A stretch of DNA of 64,000 bases from contig NRSV01000001.1 in NCBI GenBank assembly GCA_002286855.1, positions 124,001-188,000 of the forward strand, given 5' to 3'. The notes beneath the pieces are model-generated. The model was not told where the DNA came from. It was given only the letters and a program-made list of their open reading frames with translations, and ran no database searches. Made by a program: the position numbers and the translations under genes. The DNA comes from Bipolaris cookei. Its lineage: Eukaryota > Ascomycota > Dothideomycetes > Pleosporales > Pleosporaceae. Below are positions 39,979 to 52,654 of the stretch, in pieces. Position 1 is the stretch's first letter. Every line of letters begins with the position of its first letter.

Positions 39979-41566
39979 CTACAAATCCCAAACTCTCGGA
40001 TCACCTCTGCTGTCGCTCCTCTGAAGCCGATTCATTCTCCTGTACCAAAGCCTAAGCCCCGTCGCGACAGCCGCAATAAAAAAACTACAACCTGCACACA
40101 CGAAATTCCCTGTCGGGTACCCACTGCTCTTTTCACTGTTCCTCCAGATCCACTGCGCTATAATTTGACCAATACCCGCACAAAAGTTGTGCAAAGCAAT
40201 AGCCAGTGGTAAGGTAAGAAAACTGGGTGACTTGTAAGTAACCCAGTTCTTCATGGACGGCGCCACGGGGAACGCTCCTGCAGCAGCCATACATAAACAG
40301 TCGTAGCGCTGGATGTATGCATCTGCAGGGAGGAGACGAGCGGTAAGCCATCCTATCTCACCGACCAACGATGCGACAGTAATGTGCCAACCGCGAGCGT
40401 TAAAGCGATCAGCGGAGTACGATACCATGATCGAAACGAAGAATCCCACAACCCATGGTGGAACGGTTAGAAGTTGTGCATGGATAGACTCATAACCCAG
40501 GCCTGTGACGATAGTCGGCGTGAAGAAAGTGAAGCTCCCCTGTGGCACTACATCCGCCACATACGCAACCTAATGCAGCAGCATTCTGGGATTGAAGCAG
40601 GTATTCAGAATCTCCCTTCTAGTCGCATGATCCTGGTTATACCCGCCTCCTCGTTCGGCCAGGCGGTCAATGGCGAATTTCTTCTCCGCAGCATTCAATC
40701 AGGACGCGCGGGCTGGATAGTCGGGCAGAAAGAACCAGAGAAGAAAAGAAGAAAGCAAGATTACAATTCCTTCAATGATAAAGAGCCAGCGGAAACCTTC
40801 AAGTCCTGCTGCTCCATTGATGTGCCCGACGCCGTAGGATATAGCGCCCCCGAATGCCCCTGCGAGGTTGCAAAAGGCAATGACGAGGGCAATACAGACG
40901 GCGCGTTCGTTGTAGCGGTACCATATTGTTATGAAGTAATCGATTCCTGGTGATGGCTAGTCAGCCGTACCATTTCTGAGATCGCGAGTAGCTAGGCTGT
41001 ACAATACTGGAGAAAACCCCCGTTTCAAATGCTCCAATCAAGAATCTCAGCGCGATGATAGTAGTGAAGTTTTGTACGCCAGCGAACCCGATTGTAAGTG
41101 CTCTCCATGAGAACAAGAGGATACCGAGCCATCTTGAAGGCCTAGTGCAGTGCTTCATGACGAAGTTACTGGGTATTTCGAAGACTGCATAGGCGACGGA
41201 GAATAGTGTGACTGTCGAGGCGTGGCCGCGTGGTTTTAGACCTGTTTTGCTGAGTATATCATCTCCTGTTTCTTCATTGAGTGCTCGAGCGTTGCCGATG
41301 TTTCCTGTAGATTTTCAGTGCACTGCATTCAGTGTTTCTTACAGAAACGGTAGGATGTATAGCTTACCTCGATCGAGGAAGTTCAAGAGATAGACCCAAT
41401 AATACAATGGTAGCACCCGCAAGTCAAGACGTTGGTTCAGTTTCTCGTTGTACTTTTCGTCTTGGACATCGATCTCTCCATGCTCCAGAAATACACCATC
41501 TTGTTGTTTCGTGGCATCACCATTAGCCTTCTCGATATAGTTTTTTGAGTCTTTTCCTGTCTTCAT
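39979..41566 (-). pseudogene. MFS transporter (Dal5-type, anion:cation symporter family), two nonsense codons
   Basis: Three exons (41566-41368, 41304-41008, 40946-39979) with good splice sites keep one frame for about 487 codons, the full length of the family. Segments include LPLYYWVYLLNFLDRGNIGN, the signature GHASTVTLFSVAYAVFEIPS, ALRFLIGAFETGVF, GFRWLFIIEGI and DVVPQGSFTFFTPTIVTGLGYES, matching allantoate/nicotinate-type permeases with 12 membrane helices. Two stops interrupt it: TGA at 40701-40699 in ARAS*LNAAEKKF, where relatives usually have Trp, and TAG at 40572-40570 in MLLH*VAYV. Everything else looks intact, so inactivation is recent or the stops are read through or edited. The start could also be at 41602. 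Confidence 0.8.
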
Positions 41567-42283
41567 TTTTACAAGATTAGTTGTAAGCTGTTGCACTATC
41601 AAGGCCGGCAGTTGAAAACCTGTAGAGTGATGCCGTACTTATCAAGCAATGGCAGTCAGCACCAAATGCGGACAACGACCATTTTATATCGATATCACAA
41701 GCTCATATAACAGCATTTACCACTGTTGGGTATGCTAACGGCTCTACCCTAGATGCGCGGGGTAACACCCACACCATAGCATTACCCACCACTCAAAGTG
41801 GCGATGATCTGCGGTTCTTTACATCAAATAGGTGGGACCGGCGTTATCGCCGACATAAAAAGATCGCTAGTTCCGGTTCCAATTGTGCTGCTGAGGAGGC
41901 TAATACATAGTTACCTACGTCATACATGTGCAGGAGCCGCAAGCGAAAAGGGATGTTTGAAGAACTGCCTTGACCCCCAGGCCATATCTAGGATTTCACT
42001 TGAGCATGAGGTTGAACGATATCCATATATCAAAAGGTGCGTCTACGTAATTTACCTTATTTCCCAGTCTCTTTCTCGAACTAACAAAACCTTAAGCTGA
42101 TGAGCCAAACTAGAAGCTCTTTTCACGTAATGTAAAGAGAAAAAGATGCATTTTTGTATGAATTGACTTCGCAACGCAATGTAGATCAAACCCAGTTTTT
42201 GATCAAGTCTACGCAACAAGTTCAATAATTTGGAATCACTAACACCACCACTGTATACACCGTACCAGCAAGCCAAACCCCCC
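41567..42283. other. 0.7-kb spacer
   Basis: It contains the promoter of the MFS pseudogene and the 3' flank of the acetyltransferase. AT-rich from about 42050. No gene or recognisable repeat. Confidence 0.45.
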
Positions 42284-43073
42284 TCACTCCCTCACAAACT
42301 TCCCAAAAATATGAAGTTCATCCGTAGTCCTCCATTTCCCCGCCAGCCACAGCCCATCCCCACGCCAAATGTGCACAGCCAGCTCTTTCATACCGCTCTT
42401 CGTCAAGACGCGCATACTAGGCGGATTCTCATAGTTCACAATCGCCCGAACAAACACCTTTTGGTAAGTGTTCCAGAACTTTTGGTCACGCTGGCAAGCG
42501 TCGAGGACTTTTGTTACGGCTTCGGTTGCGAGGCCTTTGCCCCATGCGGCGGGCAGGAATTGGTATCCGAGTTCGACCGTGAGACAATCGGGCGAGTGGA
42601 CAGAGTCTGGGAAGATATGGGGTGGTAGAGCAAGACTGCTTTTATCGAGGGAACGAAGAGTGATGAGTCCGATTAACTGGGTAGGGATATCCTCTTGATT
42701 TGTTGGAGTACTGTTTGGGACGAGTAATTCGTGAACGGCATAGACGAGCCGGTATGATTTTTCTTCGCCTTCATTGAATGTAGTTGGCAAAGCACTCTTC
42801 ATGACTCTTTCCGTATCTTCAATGGTTTTTGACCGGCCGTAGAAGCTTTGGAAGATTAGCTTTAATTTTTTTTCAAATACTGACTTTCCTATATCGAATA
42901 AGAGCAAACAAATATTCGACATAGAAGGGAAAGTAAAAAATCACGACTAACCTCCACCATGTAGCCTTTTCGTCACTGCGCAACTCATGTAGCCATTCAA
43001 GTTCCTGGCTCCCTCTCTCCGCCGTCGTAATGAGCGTCAACTTCAGCCGCAACGTGAACAAATTTTGGTCCAT
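42284..43073 (-). CDS. GNAT-family N-acetyltransferase
   Basis: Exons 43073-42952 and 42845-42284, with a 106-bp intron (GTTAGT...CAAAG), give 227 aa. The junction restores ATWWSFYGRSKTIEDT. The core GNAT elements are LIGLITLRSL (beta4), VELGYQFLPAAWGKGLATEAV with the acetyl-CoA pyrophosphate-binding loop (WGKGLA), and VNYENPPSMRVLTKSGM. It resembles the RimJ/L-like Acetyltransf_3 group common in fungi. Substrates are usually unknown small amines or protein N-termini. It sits in an accessory-looking stretch beside a pseudogene. Confidence 0.85.
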
Positions 43074-43826
43074 GATACTCAATGTACTTGAAAAATGAAT
43101 GAATAACAACTCAGCGTCAGCACAGAATGACTATATATACACATATTCCTAAGGATTTCAGGCAGACATTCCGGAATAGACTATTCCGCATTCTGGCCAA
43201 TAGGCGTTCGTAGAACTCGGTAAGCGTTGGAAACGGTAAAGTGCACTTGAGATTTGGGTTAGTCATTCCGAAAATCTGAGGCTAATACCGGTATACCACA
43301 ATGATAAGTAAACATCATCCTCAACTTGCAATGAAAGTTGTGTTGTCGGAAGTGCATGACTCAGTTTGTCTTCGTAGGATTGGGATCTCTGCCAGCGTAT
43401 TGACCAGCTCCCACGATTTATTCTTTCATCCTGCATGAATCCTTCTACAGTACCGGAACCTCCTGTCAAGATTCTAGCATAAGCCACGCATCGTAGACGC
43501 AGTACTAGAACTACCGGTAATATCTGTTAATAAACAAGTCGGATGTTTTCGCCTCTTCATTTATGCACACTGCTGATTACTTCTGCTGCGAAAAGTGAGA
43601 AGATAGTTTTATCGACGTCAATATCCGAGAAGTCAATGTATAAACGTTATTCATTTGCAAATTTATATAAATCTCGCTTTGTAAAATAAGTGATAGACAG
43701 ACGTCAACTCAATGACCGTCAAAGCATACGCAATGTTTTGTTAGCGCAGTCATGTCTTGGCACTCCCGAATCTCCGACCGAACTTTTGGCACCACCGCAG
43801 CCACCATCGATATCTCCAACGCCGCA
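43074..43826. other. Divergent intergenic region, GNAT / mitochondrial uL1
   Basis: 0.75 kb with both promoters. AT-rich around 43640-43690. No gene seen. A frame upstream of the uL1 start (ATG at 43752) is open but looks non-conserved. Confidence 0.45.
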
Positions 43827-44773
43827 ATGGCACACCCACGATCATTAATAGCGCCTTTAAGCCGGCTCGCTACCTCATCAATTGCTGCTGCGAGATCTGA
43901 AGTCCCTCGCATTGCTTCATTACCGTACCAAACGATACGATGCGCAACGACCAAAGCACAGCCAAAGAAAAAGAAGAAGACGCGGAACACATTCCTGCAA
44001 TATGACTTGAAGCAGGCAGACCAGTTCTCGTTAATAGATGCGATGCAGTAAGTCTCTGGCTAGGCCTTTGAAGTGCCGTCAATGGCAAGGGCAGGTGCTA
44101 ATTGGAGAATAGATATATCCGCGCCTTCGAAGTAGGCCGTAACCCCTCTTCCTCAAAGTACGAGATGCATGTTCGCCTGCGCACGCTAAAAAACGGCCCC
44201 GTGGTGCGAAACCGCTTACGACTCCCACATCCCGTCAAGACTGACATACGGATCTGTGTCATTGCCGCACCAGATTCCAAAGCTGCCGCTGAAGCTCGCG
44301 CTGCGGGCGCCACGCTTGTCGGCGAAGACGAAATTTTCAACCAAATCAAGGAAGGCATTGTTGAGTTCGACAGGTGCATATGCCACATTGACAGCCTGCA
44401 AAAGATGAACAAGGCGGGGCTAGGACGAGTGCTGGGTCCTAAGGGCTTGATGCCCAGCACAAAGACTGGCACAGTAGTCACGCAAGTAGGCACAAGTGTG
44501 AGGAACATGGTGGGAGGAAGCGAATACAGGGAACGCCTTGGCGTTGTTCGCATGGCAATAGGACAATTAGGATTCACGCCAGATGAGATGCAGAGGAATA
44601 TTAAAGCATTCATGGAGGCGCTCAAGAAGGACATGGCACAATTGAGCGATCGAATCGGCAAGGAGATTCACGAGGTGGTGCTCAGCTCGACGAATGCGCC
44701 GGGTTTCACGTTGAGCGGAGAATTCAGAGGACCCAATTCGATAGCACCAAAGGAGCTGAGCGGACCTTTGTAG
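43827..44773 (+). CDS. MRPL1: Mitochondrial large ribosomal subunit protein uL1m
   Basis: Exons 43827-44047 and 44113-44773, with a 65-bp intron, give 293 aa. The N-terminus (MAHPRSLIAPLSRLATSSIAAAR) looks like a mitochondrial presequence, then a Lys-run linker. The L1 fold follows: DAMQYIRAFEVGRNP across the junction, VVRNRLRLPHPVKTDIRICV, AAGATLVGEDE, LGRVLGPKGLMPSTKTGTV (the rRNA-binding signature) and a C-terminal VVLSSTNAPGF. uL1m binds 21S rRNA at the mobile L1 stalk of the mitochondrial ribosome. It ends 76 bp from the end of the convergent Cog2 gene. Confidence 0.93.
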
Positions 44774-44849
44774 ATGTAGCCCTAGGAGTGGGTGTATGAG
44801 CAATGTACCATATCGAACGCCGTCGCTATGCTGGTGTCAAGATATCCCA

Positions 44850-45799
44850 CTACGATGACTTTAATGTCTTGAGAACTTTGACCGCTTCTGCCGACTCCTC
44901 CATGTCCGCGTAGATCTTCATGATCTTCATGACGCGCCCTGATCCGTCTACTACCGCACTCTTCGCCTGCCGCAGTGCGGTACTCAAATCCATCAACAAT
45001 GTAGTCCGCACTTTTGTTTTTCTTGCAGCCTGCGCCGCGACAAAAGGATGCTCGTCTAGTTCTTTTTCCAACCCCAGCAGCAACTGGTACTGGACTACAT
45101 TTCTTTTTAACTTTGCAACGGAAATAGTGTAGCTTCCCTCCTCTTCGTCTTCATCCTCATCCTCGTCACTATCCGAGACTTCTTCCCCGACTATAATAGG
45201 CTCTTGGCCCGACGTCTCAATCATGAGCTCGGTCTCCAACTCCTTGAGTCTAGCATCGTAGTCTATGAGTTGTCTACCGACTTCAATTTTACGTCTGACG
45301 TCGCGCTTCTCTTCTAATAGCTCGCGCACCTCTTTTTCTCTCTTGCCCACCACATCCATCAAGCCATCAATCTCCTTTCGGAATCCCAGCAGTCCCACCC
45401 TGACTTCTTCTACCTTTTCCTCGCCGCCATTCAGGCTATTTCCCAAGTTCAGAAAGTCCTGGTAGTTTGAATTGACGAGGTCGAGAAGCTCTTTGGACAA
45501 GAGCTGGGATCGCGAGCGCAATTCTGAGCGCAGGTCCTCGAGCGTTTGGTGGCGGTTATGCAAGGTAGACAGGTAGCTTGCAGGCGAGAAATCTGGGGCG
45601 AGGAAGTCGGAGCGACGGAGCGGCGTCGCAAAGGGAAGGGTGGAAATGTTGTCGTCGTCGGAGTCGTCGCTGGATCCAGAGCGCGAGTTGGCGCCAAACT
45701 AGACAAAAAGCGTGGTCAGTCGCACAGTTCCACACCGCATTGCGCTTGTTGCAGAATATAACGAAGGGGGGGGCGTTTACATACGTGAAATTGACTCAT
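44850..45799 (-). CDS. COG2: Conserved oligomeric Golgi complex subunit 2 (N-terminal-domain type)
   Basis: Exon 1 (45799-45785) codes only MSQFH; after an 86-bp intron, exon 2 (45698-44850) continues FGANSRSGSSDDSDDD. The total is 287 aa. The conserved block PLRRSDFLAPDFSPASYLSTL and HNRHQTLEDLRSELR is the Cog2 N-terminal signature, followed by long heptad-like helices (LLSKELLDLVNSNYQDFL, KREKEVRELLEEKRDVRRKI) and an acidic insertion. Cog2 belongs to lobe A of the COG tethering complex for retrograde vesicles at the Golgi. Fungal Cog2 is short like this one. The five-codon first exon is unusual but supported by the frame and consensus sites. Confidence 0.88.
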
Positions 45800-46194
45800 G
45801 GCTGCCGTCTTTGTTCCATCTACACGTCGTGCGCTGCGGTGATGATGCCAGAAGTTCAAATAAACTAATCGATAAGCTTCGGAACGTGGACCGAAGTGTC
45901 GGAACAAGCGTGCTGGCGGGTTTGTAATATCATGCCGATTAGCGGCCCCTTTGTCTGTGGGGTGCGACAGCTAGTAGAATGCATACACTACGTCAAGCGC
46001 TGGTTTTGTTTTTCTCTTGCACTTCGCCTTCGGGTATTCGTGATAACTCTGTCCGTTTGAGCTAGTTCAAGCCTTGCGTTTACACATTTAAAGGATTATT
46101 TTCTGTAAATAAATATACATTGAGCTCCTCCTCCTTCTCCGTCACTACCCGACACGATAAGAGTGCCAGATTACACTGTCTATAGTCTAGTACA
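45800..46194. other. Divergent intergenic region, COG2 / NPY1
   Basis: 395 bp, presumably containing both promoters. No gene or repeat seen. Confidence 0.5.
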
Positions 46195-47549
46195 ATGCTA
46201 CCGCAGCCAGACCTCCCTGAGCCAGCACACCCAAAAGTCGATTCGATGCTGAGTCGCAAATTCGGAAAGGAAGTAGCCAATTACTTCTCTGGTACGAAGA
46301 CACGCGGTCTATCTACTCGTGGAGACGCTTATCTCTAACAATGACATGCAGGGTCCCCATTAAACCGTGTGGGTTTCCTTCGTCCGGACCACCAATTTCT
46401 GTCTTCGGCACTACACCACTCATCTACTACTTTCCTTCTCTTCAACAAGCTCGAGCCACTCGTCAAGTCCGCCACAGAGCTTGCTCGCTGTACTTTCTCG
46501 GATGTCAAGCCCATCATTGACGACAACCCGTTTGAGAAGTCCGAGGAGGATCTCATTGCGCAGTACAATTCGACTCTGTATAAACCGCAGATTATCTTCT
46601 TGGGTCTGGAAGAGAGGAAAGATGACTTCAAGTACAAGGAGCATTACAAGGGCCAGCCGTGGTTTGCCGTAGATGTCACGCCTCAAGGAAGCATCAAACA
46701 GAAAGCAGAAGAATTGATCAAGAAGTTCGAAGAACAAGGATTAGAGTTCAGCAAGGGACGGATGCATATGAGTCTGCCTGCTGAAGAAGGTACGCAGTCA
46801 TCATCCTTCCATACTATACATTTTCAACATAGAAATAACCCAGCAACTAACACACACTAGCGGCCATCTACGCCGAAGCCCGCCACCTCCTCGACTGGAA
46901 CGCCCGAAATCCCTTCTGCGCCTCATGCGGCTACAAGACGCTCTCCGTAAACGCCGGTTTCAAGCGTACCTGTCCACCCAAGGACATTGCATCCAGCATC
47001 GATCAAGGCGAGCGACCACCCTGCGCCACCCGCACCGGCATCTCCAATCTCTCTTTCCCACGTACCGACCCCACTGTCATCATGGCCGTCGTGTCCGCCG
47101 ACGGCAAAAAGATCCTTCTCGGTCGTCAAAAGCGGTGGCCCCCGAACTGGTATTCTACGCTTGCGGGATTCCTCGAGCCAGCCGAGAGCGTCGAGGAAGC
47201 CGTCCGGCGCGAGGTCTGGGAGGAATCCGGTATTCATCTTGGTCGTGTGGTTATTCACTCTACCCAGCCGTGGCCGTATCCTGCTAATCTTATGATTGGT
47301 GCGGTTGGTCAGGCGATTCCGGGGGGGGAGACAATTCATCTGGGTCACGACGCCGAGTTGGAAGATGCAAAGTGGTTTACGGCTGAGGAGGTTAGGGAGG
47401 CGTTACGTGTGGGGACGAGTGGGCTAGGAGAGGGTGCTGGGCCCGAGTATAAGGAGGGTGGATTGAGGTTGCCGCCTAAGACAGCGATTGCGAATCAGCT
47501 TATGACGGCGGTTGTGAATGGGTTCGCGAGTGGGAGTCCAATGATTTAA
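46195..47549 (+). CDS. NPY1: NADH pyrophosphatase (Nudix, NudC/Npy1 type)
   Basis: Exons 46195-46291, 46352-46789 and 46861-47549 give 407 aa. The domains are an N-terminal NUDIX-like part (VGFLRPDHQFL, IIFLGLEE), a zinc ribbon (NPFCASCGYKT...FKRTCPP), and the catalytic Nudix domain with the full box GFLEPAESVEEAVRREVWEE then SGI. The NADH-pyrophosphatase motif QPWPYP follows it. The enzyme cleaves NADH or NAD to NMN(H) plus AMP; fungal members are peroxisomal, and related enzymes remove NAD caps from RNA. The C-terminus (SGSPMI) is not a classical PTS1, so location is uncertain. Confidence 0.93.
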
Positions 47550-47682
47550 GCATATTAGTGGATATGTGAGAAAGTGTAGTTGTAGATGTAGATGTAGAAG
47601 TATATAAAGACGATCTCGGGGATAGAGGCGCAAATGTTTCTCGTAGACTTATGGAGTTTCTATTTTGCATGTACTTGGTAAT

Positions 47683-48872
47683 CTATTCCAGTACAATGTA
47701 CTTGCGCAAGTGTTGGGGTATAGCATCGTACAACTTCTTCTGTTCCAGCCACTTCTTGGAGAACAGACGGTCGGCATATCGGTATGCACCATCGCACAGC
47801 AGTGTGACGACTGTTGATCCCTTACCCAACTTCTCAGCTACCTCCTTGGCTGCAACAACGTTTAGACATGAGCTAGCGCCCAAGTAGAGACCTTCTTCGT
47901 CCAAGCATCTGTACACCATCTCAATGGTCTTCTCATCGCTGATATGCACCGAGCCATCAAGGAGGTCAATGTCTGGCTTCAGGTTGTCTGTTACACGACC
48001 TTGGCCGATACCTTCTGTTATGGAGCCACCAGATCGCTCTGTGAGCTTGCCACCGCTCTGGATGTAGGAGTGCAGCACTGAGCCTGGTGGATCTGCCAAA
48101 AAGCTCTTGACCTTTCCATCACTCTTCTCCTTGAGATACCTCGTCACGCCCGCCAGACTGCCTCCCGTGCCTGTGGCGCAAGTAAAAGCGTCAAGCTTTC
48201 CTCCCGTCTGGACCCAAATTTCTGGCCCTGTGGTCTCGATATGCGCCTGTCGGTTCGCCACATTGTCGAACTGGTTTGTCCATACTGCGTTTTCCAGCCT
48301 CTCCGCATGTCGCTTTGCTTGGTGGTTGTAGTTTTCGGGGTTTTCGAATGCCACAGCGGGAACAGGGTACACCTCTGCGCCCAGCAGCCTTAGTAGGTCA
48401 ATCTTGCCCTGCGACTGTGTGTTGGGCATGTAAATGATGAGTTTGTAGCCCTTTGAGCGGCAGACGTGCGCAAGACCAATACCAGTATTACCGGCTGTGC
48501 CTTCAATTACGGTACCGCCGGGCTTTAGGAGACCTTGGCGTTCGGCATTCTCGACGACGAAGAGGGCAGCGCGGTCCTTGACTGAGCCGCCTGGGTTCTG
48601 GAACTCTGCTTTTCCAAGAATGTTGCAGCCGGTTTCATCAGAGAGCCTCTTGAGGCGGATAAGAGGGGTCTTGCCAATTGCTGGAAGTACATGTCAATAT
48701 GTTTTCGATCTGGGGTTTTGTAAAGAAATATGTTACCATCAAGGAAACCCCGCTGACCAATGCCCTGGGCCTTTGAGATATTGAGGGCAGTCTGCTGGGC
48801 TTCTGCTGAGCCAATGATCTCAGCACCGCGACGTGCAGAGGTCACAAAGCCTCGCGCAGCTGTCCGGAACAT
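47683..48872 (-). CDS. Cysteine synthase-like PLP enzyme, probably mitochondrial
   Basis: Exons 48872-48737 and 48680-47683, with a 56-bp intron, give 377 aa. The N-terminus (MFRTAARGFVTSARRG) looks like a mitochondrial targeting sequence. The fold-type II PLP signatures are present: AIGKTPLIRLKRLSD, the PLP lysine K80 in NPGGSVKDRA, EGTAGNTGIGLAH, and CATGTGGSLAGVTRYL binding the cofactor phosphate. The protein matches O-acetylserine sulfhydrylases, in particular the fungal Mcy1/Cys12-type branch with its extra N-terminal block. The expected reaction is O-acetylserine plus sulfide to cysteine, although yeast Mcy1 is not essential for cysteine synthesis. It diverges from the condensin gene 267 bp away. 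Confidence 0.9.
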
Positions 48873-49139
48873 TGTTGCAATTGAAGAATTGCCTCACAAA
48901 GCCGGGGGCAAAGGTCAAGTTCAAGTGCAAGTTCAAGATGATGCCATCGGCTGGTCGGCGAATCAACGCGCTTTCGCCCGATGTCGCAAGCCGTCAAAGG
49001 TGGACCCTGCACGCGGGACCCCTGCTCCCACGAGCCGTTGCCGCGCGGGGGTGTGCGTAAACAACAACACCAACCACAATTGATGCCAATGATCGTGCCA
49101 CAGTAGACGACTACACATTCTGCTGACAATACACAAAAT

Positions 49140-52100
49140 ATGCCTGGACGCCCTTCCACCCGCGCGCCGCGTGGGTCGACTACGACTACTGCCCGCAAAA
49201 CCAGTGGCGGCACAACAAGGGCAACACGCGGATCCTCTGCAAGACAATCCGCAAATGCAGTTGATATCCCCGATGAGGGCCCCGTCACAACTCTCCGCAC
49301 ACAGATTGCCCAAGTCTTCAGCGACGCACAAAAGACGACGGCCACGCAAAGGAAGCTGGTGGTCAACTTGAGGAAGATCCAGGAAGCATGCTGTTTCGAG
49401 CCGCCAGACACAGGCAAGAAGGGCGGAAAGAAGGGCCAGGAGGAACAAGAAGATTTTGACGAGGAGGAGTTCAATGCCGAAATCGTGAGATGTCTGCTTA
49501 GAATCATGTCCGTCAAGAAGAGCGAGCCAGTGGGCGACAGGGTGATTCGCTTCTTGGGCATCTTCTTGAAGCATGCGTCAGACAAAGGTTTGTCATGCAC
49601 TGCTGGTTAGAAAAGAAAGTACTGATCAAAGTCAGATCAACAGATATTTGCCGCAGAGTCCGAGGAAGATGCGACTGCCTTTCACGAAACGCCTACCAGC
49701 AGACTTACATCCAACATCCTCACTACAATCCTAGGACTTCTCACAGCCAAAGACAAGACGGTCCGGTTCCGAGCCACACAGACAGTTGCGCACATTGTGA
49801 ACAGCCTTACTACCATCGATGACGATATTTTCAACCTGATAAGAATGGGTTTCTTAAAGCGTCTTCGAGATAAAGAGCCCTCGGTGCGCGTTCAGGCGAT
49901 TCTCGGACTGGGTCGCCTTGCCGGGAATGATGACGAGGAGCAAGATGAAGAAGACAGCGACGACGAAGCAGGTGGCATTCTAGACAAGCTTCTGGACATT
50001 ATGATCAACGATCCGAGTGCCGAAGTGCGACGAGCTGTGTTGCTGAATCTGCCACTTTGGCCGTCAACCCTGCGATATATCCTCGAGCGGGCTCGTGATA
50101 TGGATGCGACTACTCGGAGGCTAGTTTATGGCAAGATTCTGCCAGCTTTGGGCGATTTCCGACACATGTCGCTTGTGGAAAGAGAGAAGCTTATTCGATG
50201 GGGTCTTCGCGACCGAGACGACATTGTCCGCAAGGCTGCAGCAACCTTGTTCCGTGAGCGCTGGCTCGAAGACTGTGCTTCATCCCGCGACACCCGGACT
50301 GAAGAGGAGAAAAAGCCCGGTGATGTTGCACCGCCTAGCCTGGAAGCGCTGTGCGAGCTATTGGAACGCATCGATGTCACAAGGTCCGGTGAGGAGGACG
50401 GCATGGCTCATGAAGCCATGCGTCAGTTCTGGGATGGCCGACCGGATTACCGTAGAGACATCACATTTGATCACGAGTTCTGGAATAATTTAGATGCGCA
50501 GACAGCTTTTATCGCTCGTACGCTCAACGACTACAGCCAGAGCACCGATGATGACAGAATCCAGAGCATGATTGAGGACAAGATGCCCGAAGTCACTATG
50601 TTTGCTTTTGTTCTGCAGCGGGAGCTCAATTCGCTTATGGAGCTAGTCGACAAAGTGGCAATGATGGAAGAGACTGATCCAGAGATTGAGGAGGCCCAGG
50701 AAGACGTTGAGGAACAGGATTTTGTTGTCCAGCAGCTTCTTCACATCGCTCATACGCTCGACTACACGGACGAGATGGGGCGAAGGCAGATGTACAACAT
50801 CATGCGCGAAGCGATCTCTAAGGCTCAGCTGCCCGAAGAGTGCACAAAGCTATCTATTGAGGTTCTTCGCAAGGTTTGCGGTAGTCGAGGCGAGTCAGAC
50901 TTCTGTGCTCTCATCGTCGAAGCCATCGCCGACGTTCGAGATTCTCTTCTGGACGCTGACGACGCCACTGTGACTGGCGGCGATGCTGAAGAAAGCTTTC
51001 ACTCTGCACAATCAGACGTGGATATGGACACTCCTTTGATCAAGGCCAAGACTGCCAAAGCTGCAGAAAATCTCACAGAAGAAGAGAAGGAAGAGCGACA
51101 GATCCGAGAGGTCATGGTATACTCCAAGTGTTTGCACATCGCACAATGCACGCTTCAAAATGTGGAGGGCGATTTGGAGTCTGATACGTCGCTCACCAAT
51201 ATTCTCAACACACTCATTATTCCGGCCGTACAGGCTCACCAGGCGATGATCCGAGAAAGGGGTGTCATCTGTCTAGGTCTAGCTGCCCTTCTCAGCAAAG
51301 TAGGTTTTACAACGTATTATCTTCTATGGGAAATACTAACAACAACTAGGATCTCGCGGGTAATAACCTCGACCTCTTTTTCCACTGCTTCGCAAAGGGG
51401 CATGATGCTCTGAAGGAGATTGTCATTCAAGTCCTCACAGATGTAACCATCACTCATCCACAGCTTCTAACACCCACTATCCTGGACCCAGATGCCGAGA
51501 CTGAAGATGCAGAGCCCATTACCAATCCACGAATCCGCCCTATTACCAAGATTCTCCTCAAAGCCTTTACCTCAGACAACAAGCGCATTAGTCTCATCTC
51601 ATGCACCGCTGCTTCGAAGCTATTGCTCCTTGGTATCCTCCCACCCCAGCCTACGGCCGAAATCCTCAAGGCCTTCACATTGACCTACTTTGATCCCGAG
51701 ACGGCAATGAACCCGGCACTACGACAAGCACTCAGCTACTTCCTCCCCGTTTTCTGCCACAGCAAGCTAAAGAACGCCAAGCTCATGGGCGAAATCGCCG
51801 TCCCCATCATCTCCAAGCTCCTCATCATGCGCGATGAGAACGTCGAAGAGGGCGACATAGACGAGATGGTCGGCTGGCCCGTCATAACCGCCCACCTTTC
51901 TGAATGGACCGACGGCCGCAAGGTAGTCGGCGCAACCGAACTCGGTCTCGACGGCAAGACAAGCACAACAGCCGAAGCCGAGGAACCTCACATTCAACTC
52001 GCAATTGAGATTCTCGAGCGCGCACTCACAAGCACATGTTCGAAAGACGAGCGTAAACCTCTACTTTCGCTGCTAAGCAAACTCTTCATCGCCCCCTTGG

Positions 52101-52654
52101 GCCCCAGCTACAAGAGCAGCACCGACCAAAACGGTGAAGATGAAGAAGAGCCCCTGCATACCCTTCATAACCTGGTTTCTGAAGCCGTCGAAGCCAAGAT
52201 TGGGACGGACGCTACACAGCGCAATGCTTTGGCGAAGCTCGAAGCTACTCTAACAAAGCGGTTGGGCGAAGTAGGTAACGCGACACAAGCCCCCGACGAA
52301 GACGCAGACGAGCATACAGCTGCTCCTGACACTACTGTTGTGCCCGATGAGACGGAGACGACTGAGGTGTCTGAGACCAGGGTACCATCTAAGAAACCTT
52401 CCAAGGTTCAAGAAGACTACGATGAGGAAGAAGACGACGACGATGAAGATACAATGTTAGCTGGTATGCAAGGGGAGGGTACACGCATGCCTCTTGAAGC
52501 TGATGACGATAACGATGATGAAGACGAGGAAGAACAGTCGATGGCTGAACATAGCACCTTGATCGTGGGCAGAGATGATAGGAAAAGGACTATGGTTACG
52601 GAAGAGGATATTATGGAGAGTTTGTTGCAGAGTGAGATGGAGGATTCTGCTTAG
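49140..52654 (+). CDS. YCG1: Condensin complex subunit 3 (CAP-G/Ycg1)
   Basis: Exons 49140-49587, 49636-51299 and 51350-52654 give 1,138 aa. The first intron is only 48 bp; I chose the acceptor at 49635 because it restores the frame into DQQIFAAESEEDATAF. The N-terminus is a basic, Thr/Arg-rich tail. HEAT-repeat blocks follow: HIVNSL, FLKRLRDKEPSVRVQAILGL, DPSAEVRRAVLLNLP, DRDDIVRKAAATLFRERWL, and the Cnd3 region ALRQALSYFLPVFCHSK. A long acidic, disordered C-terminus ends the protein. Ycg1 is the HEAT subunit that clamps DNA together with Brn1 during mitotic chromosome compaction. Confidence 0.93.

Noticed and set aside
40961..41158. Separate short transporter gene
   Set aside because: It is exon 2 of the MFS pseudogene read past its donor site, not an independent gene.
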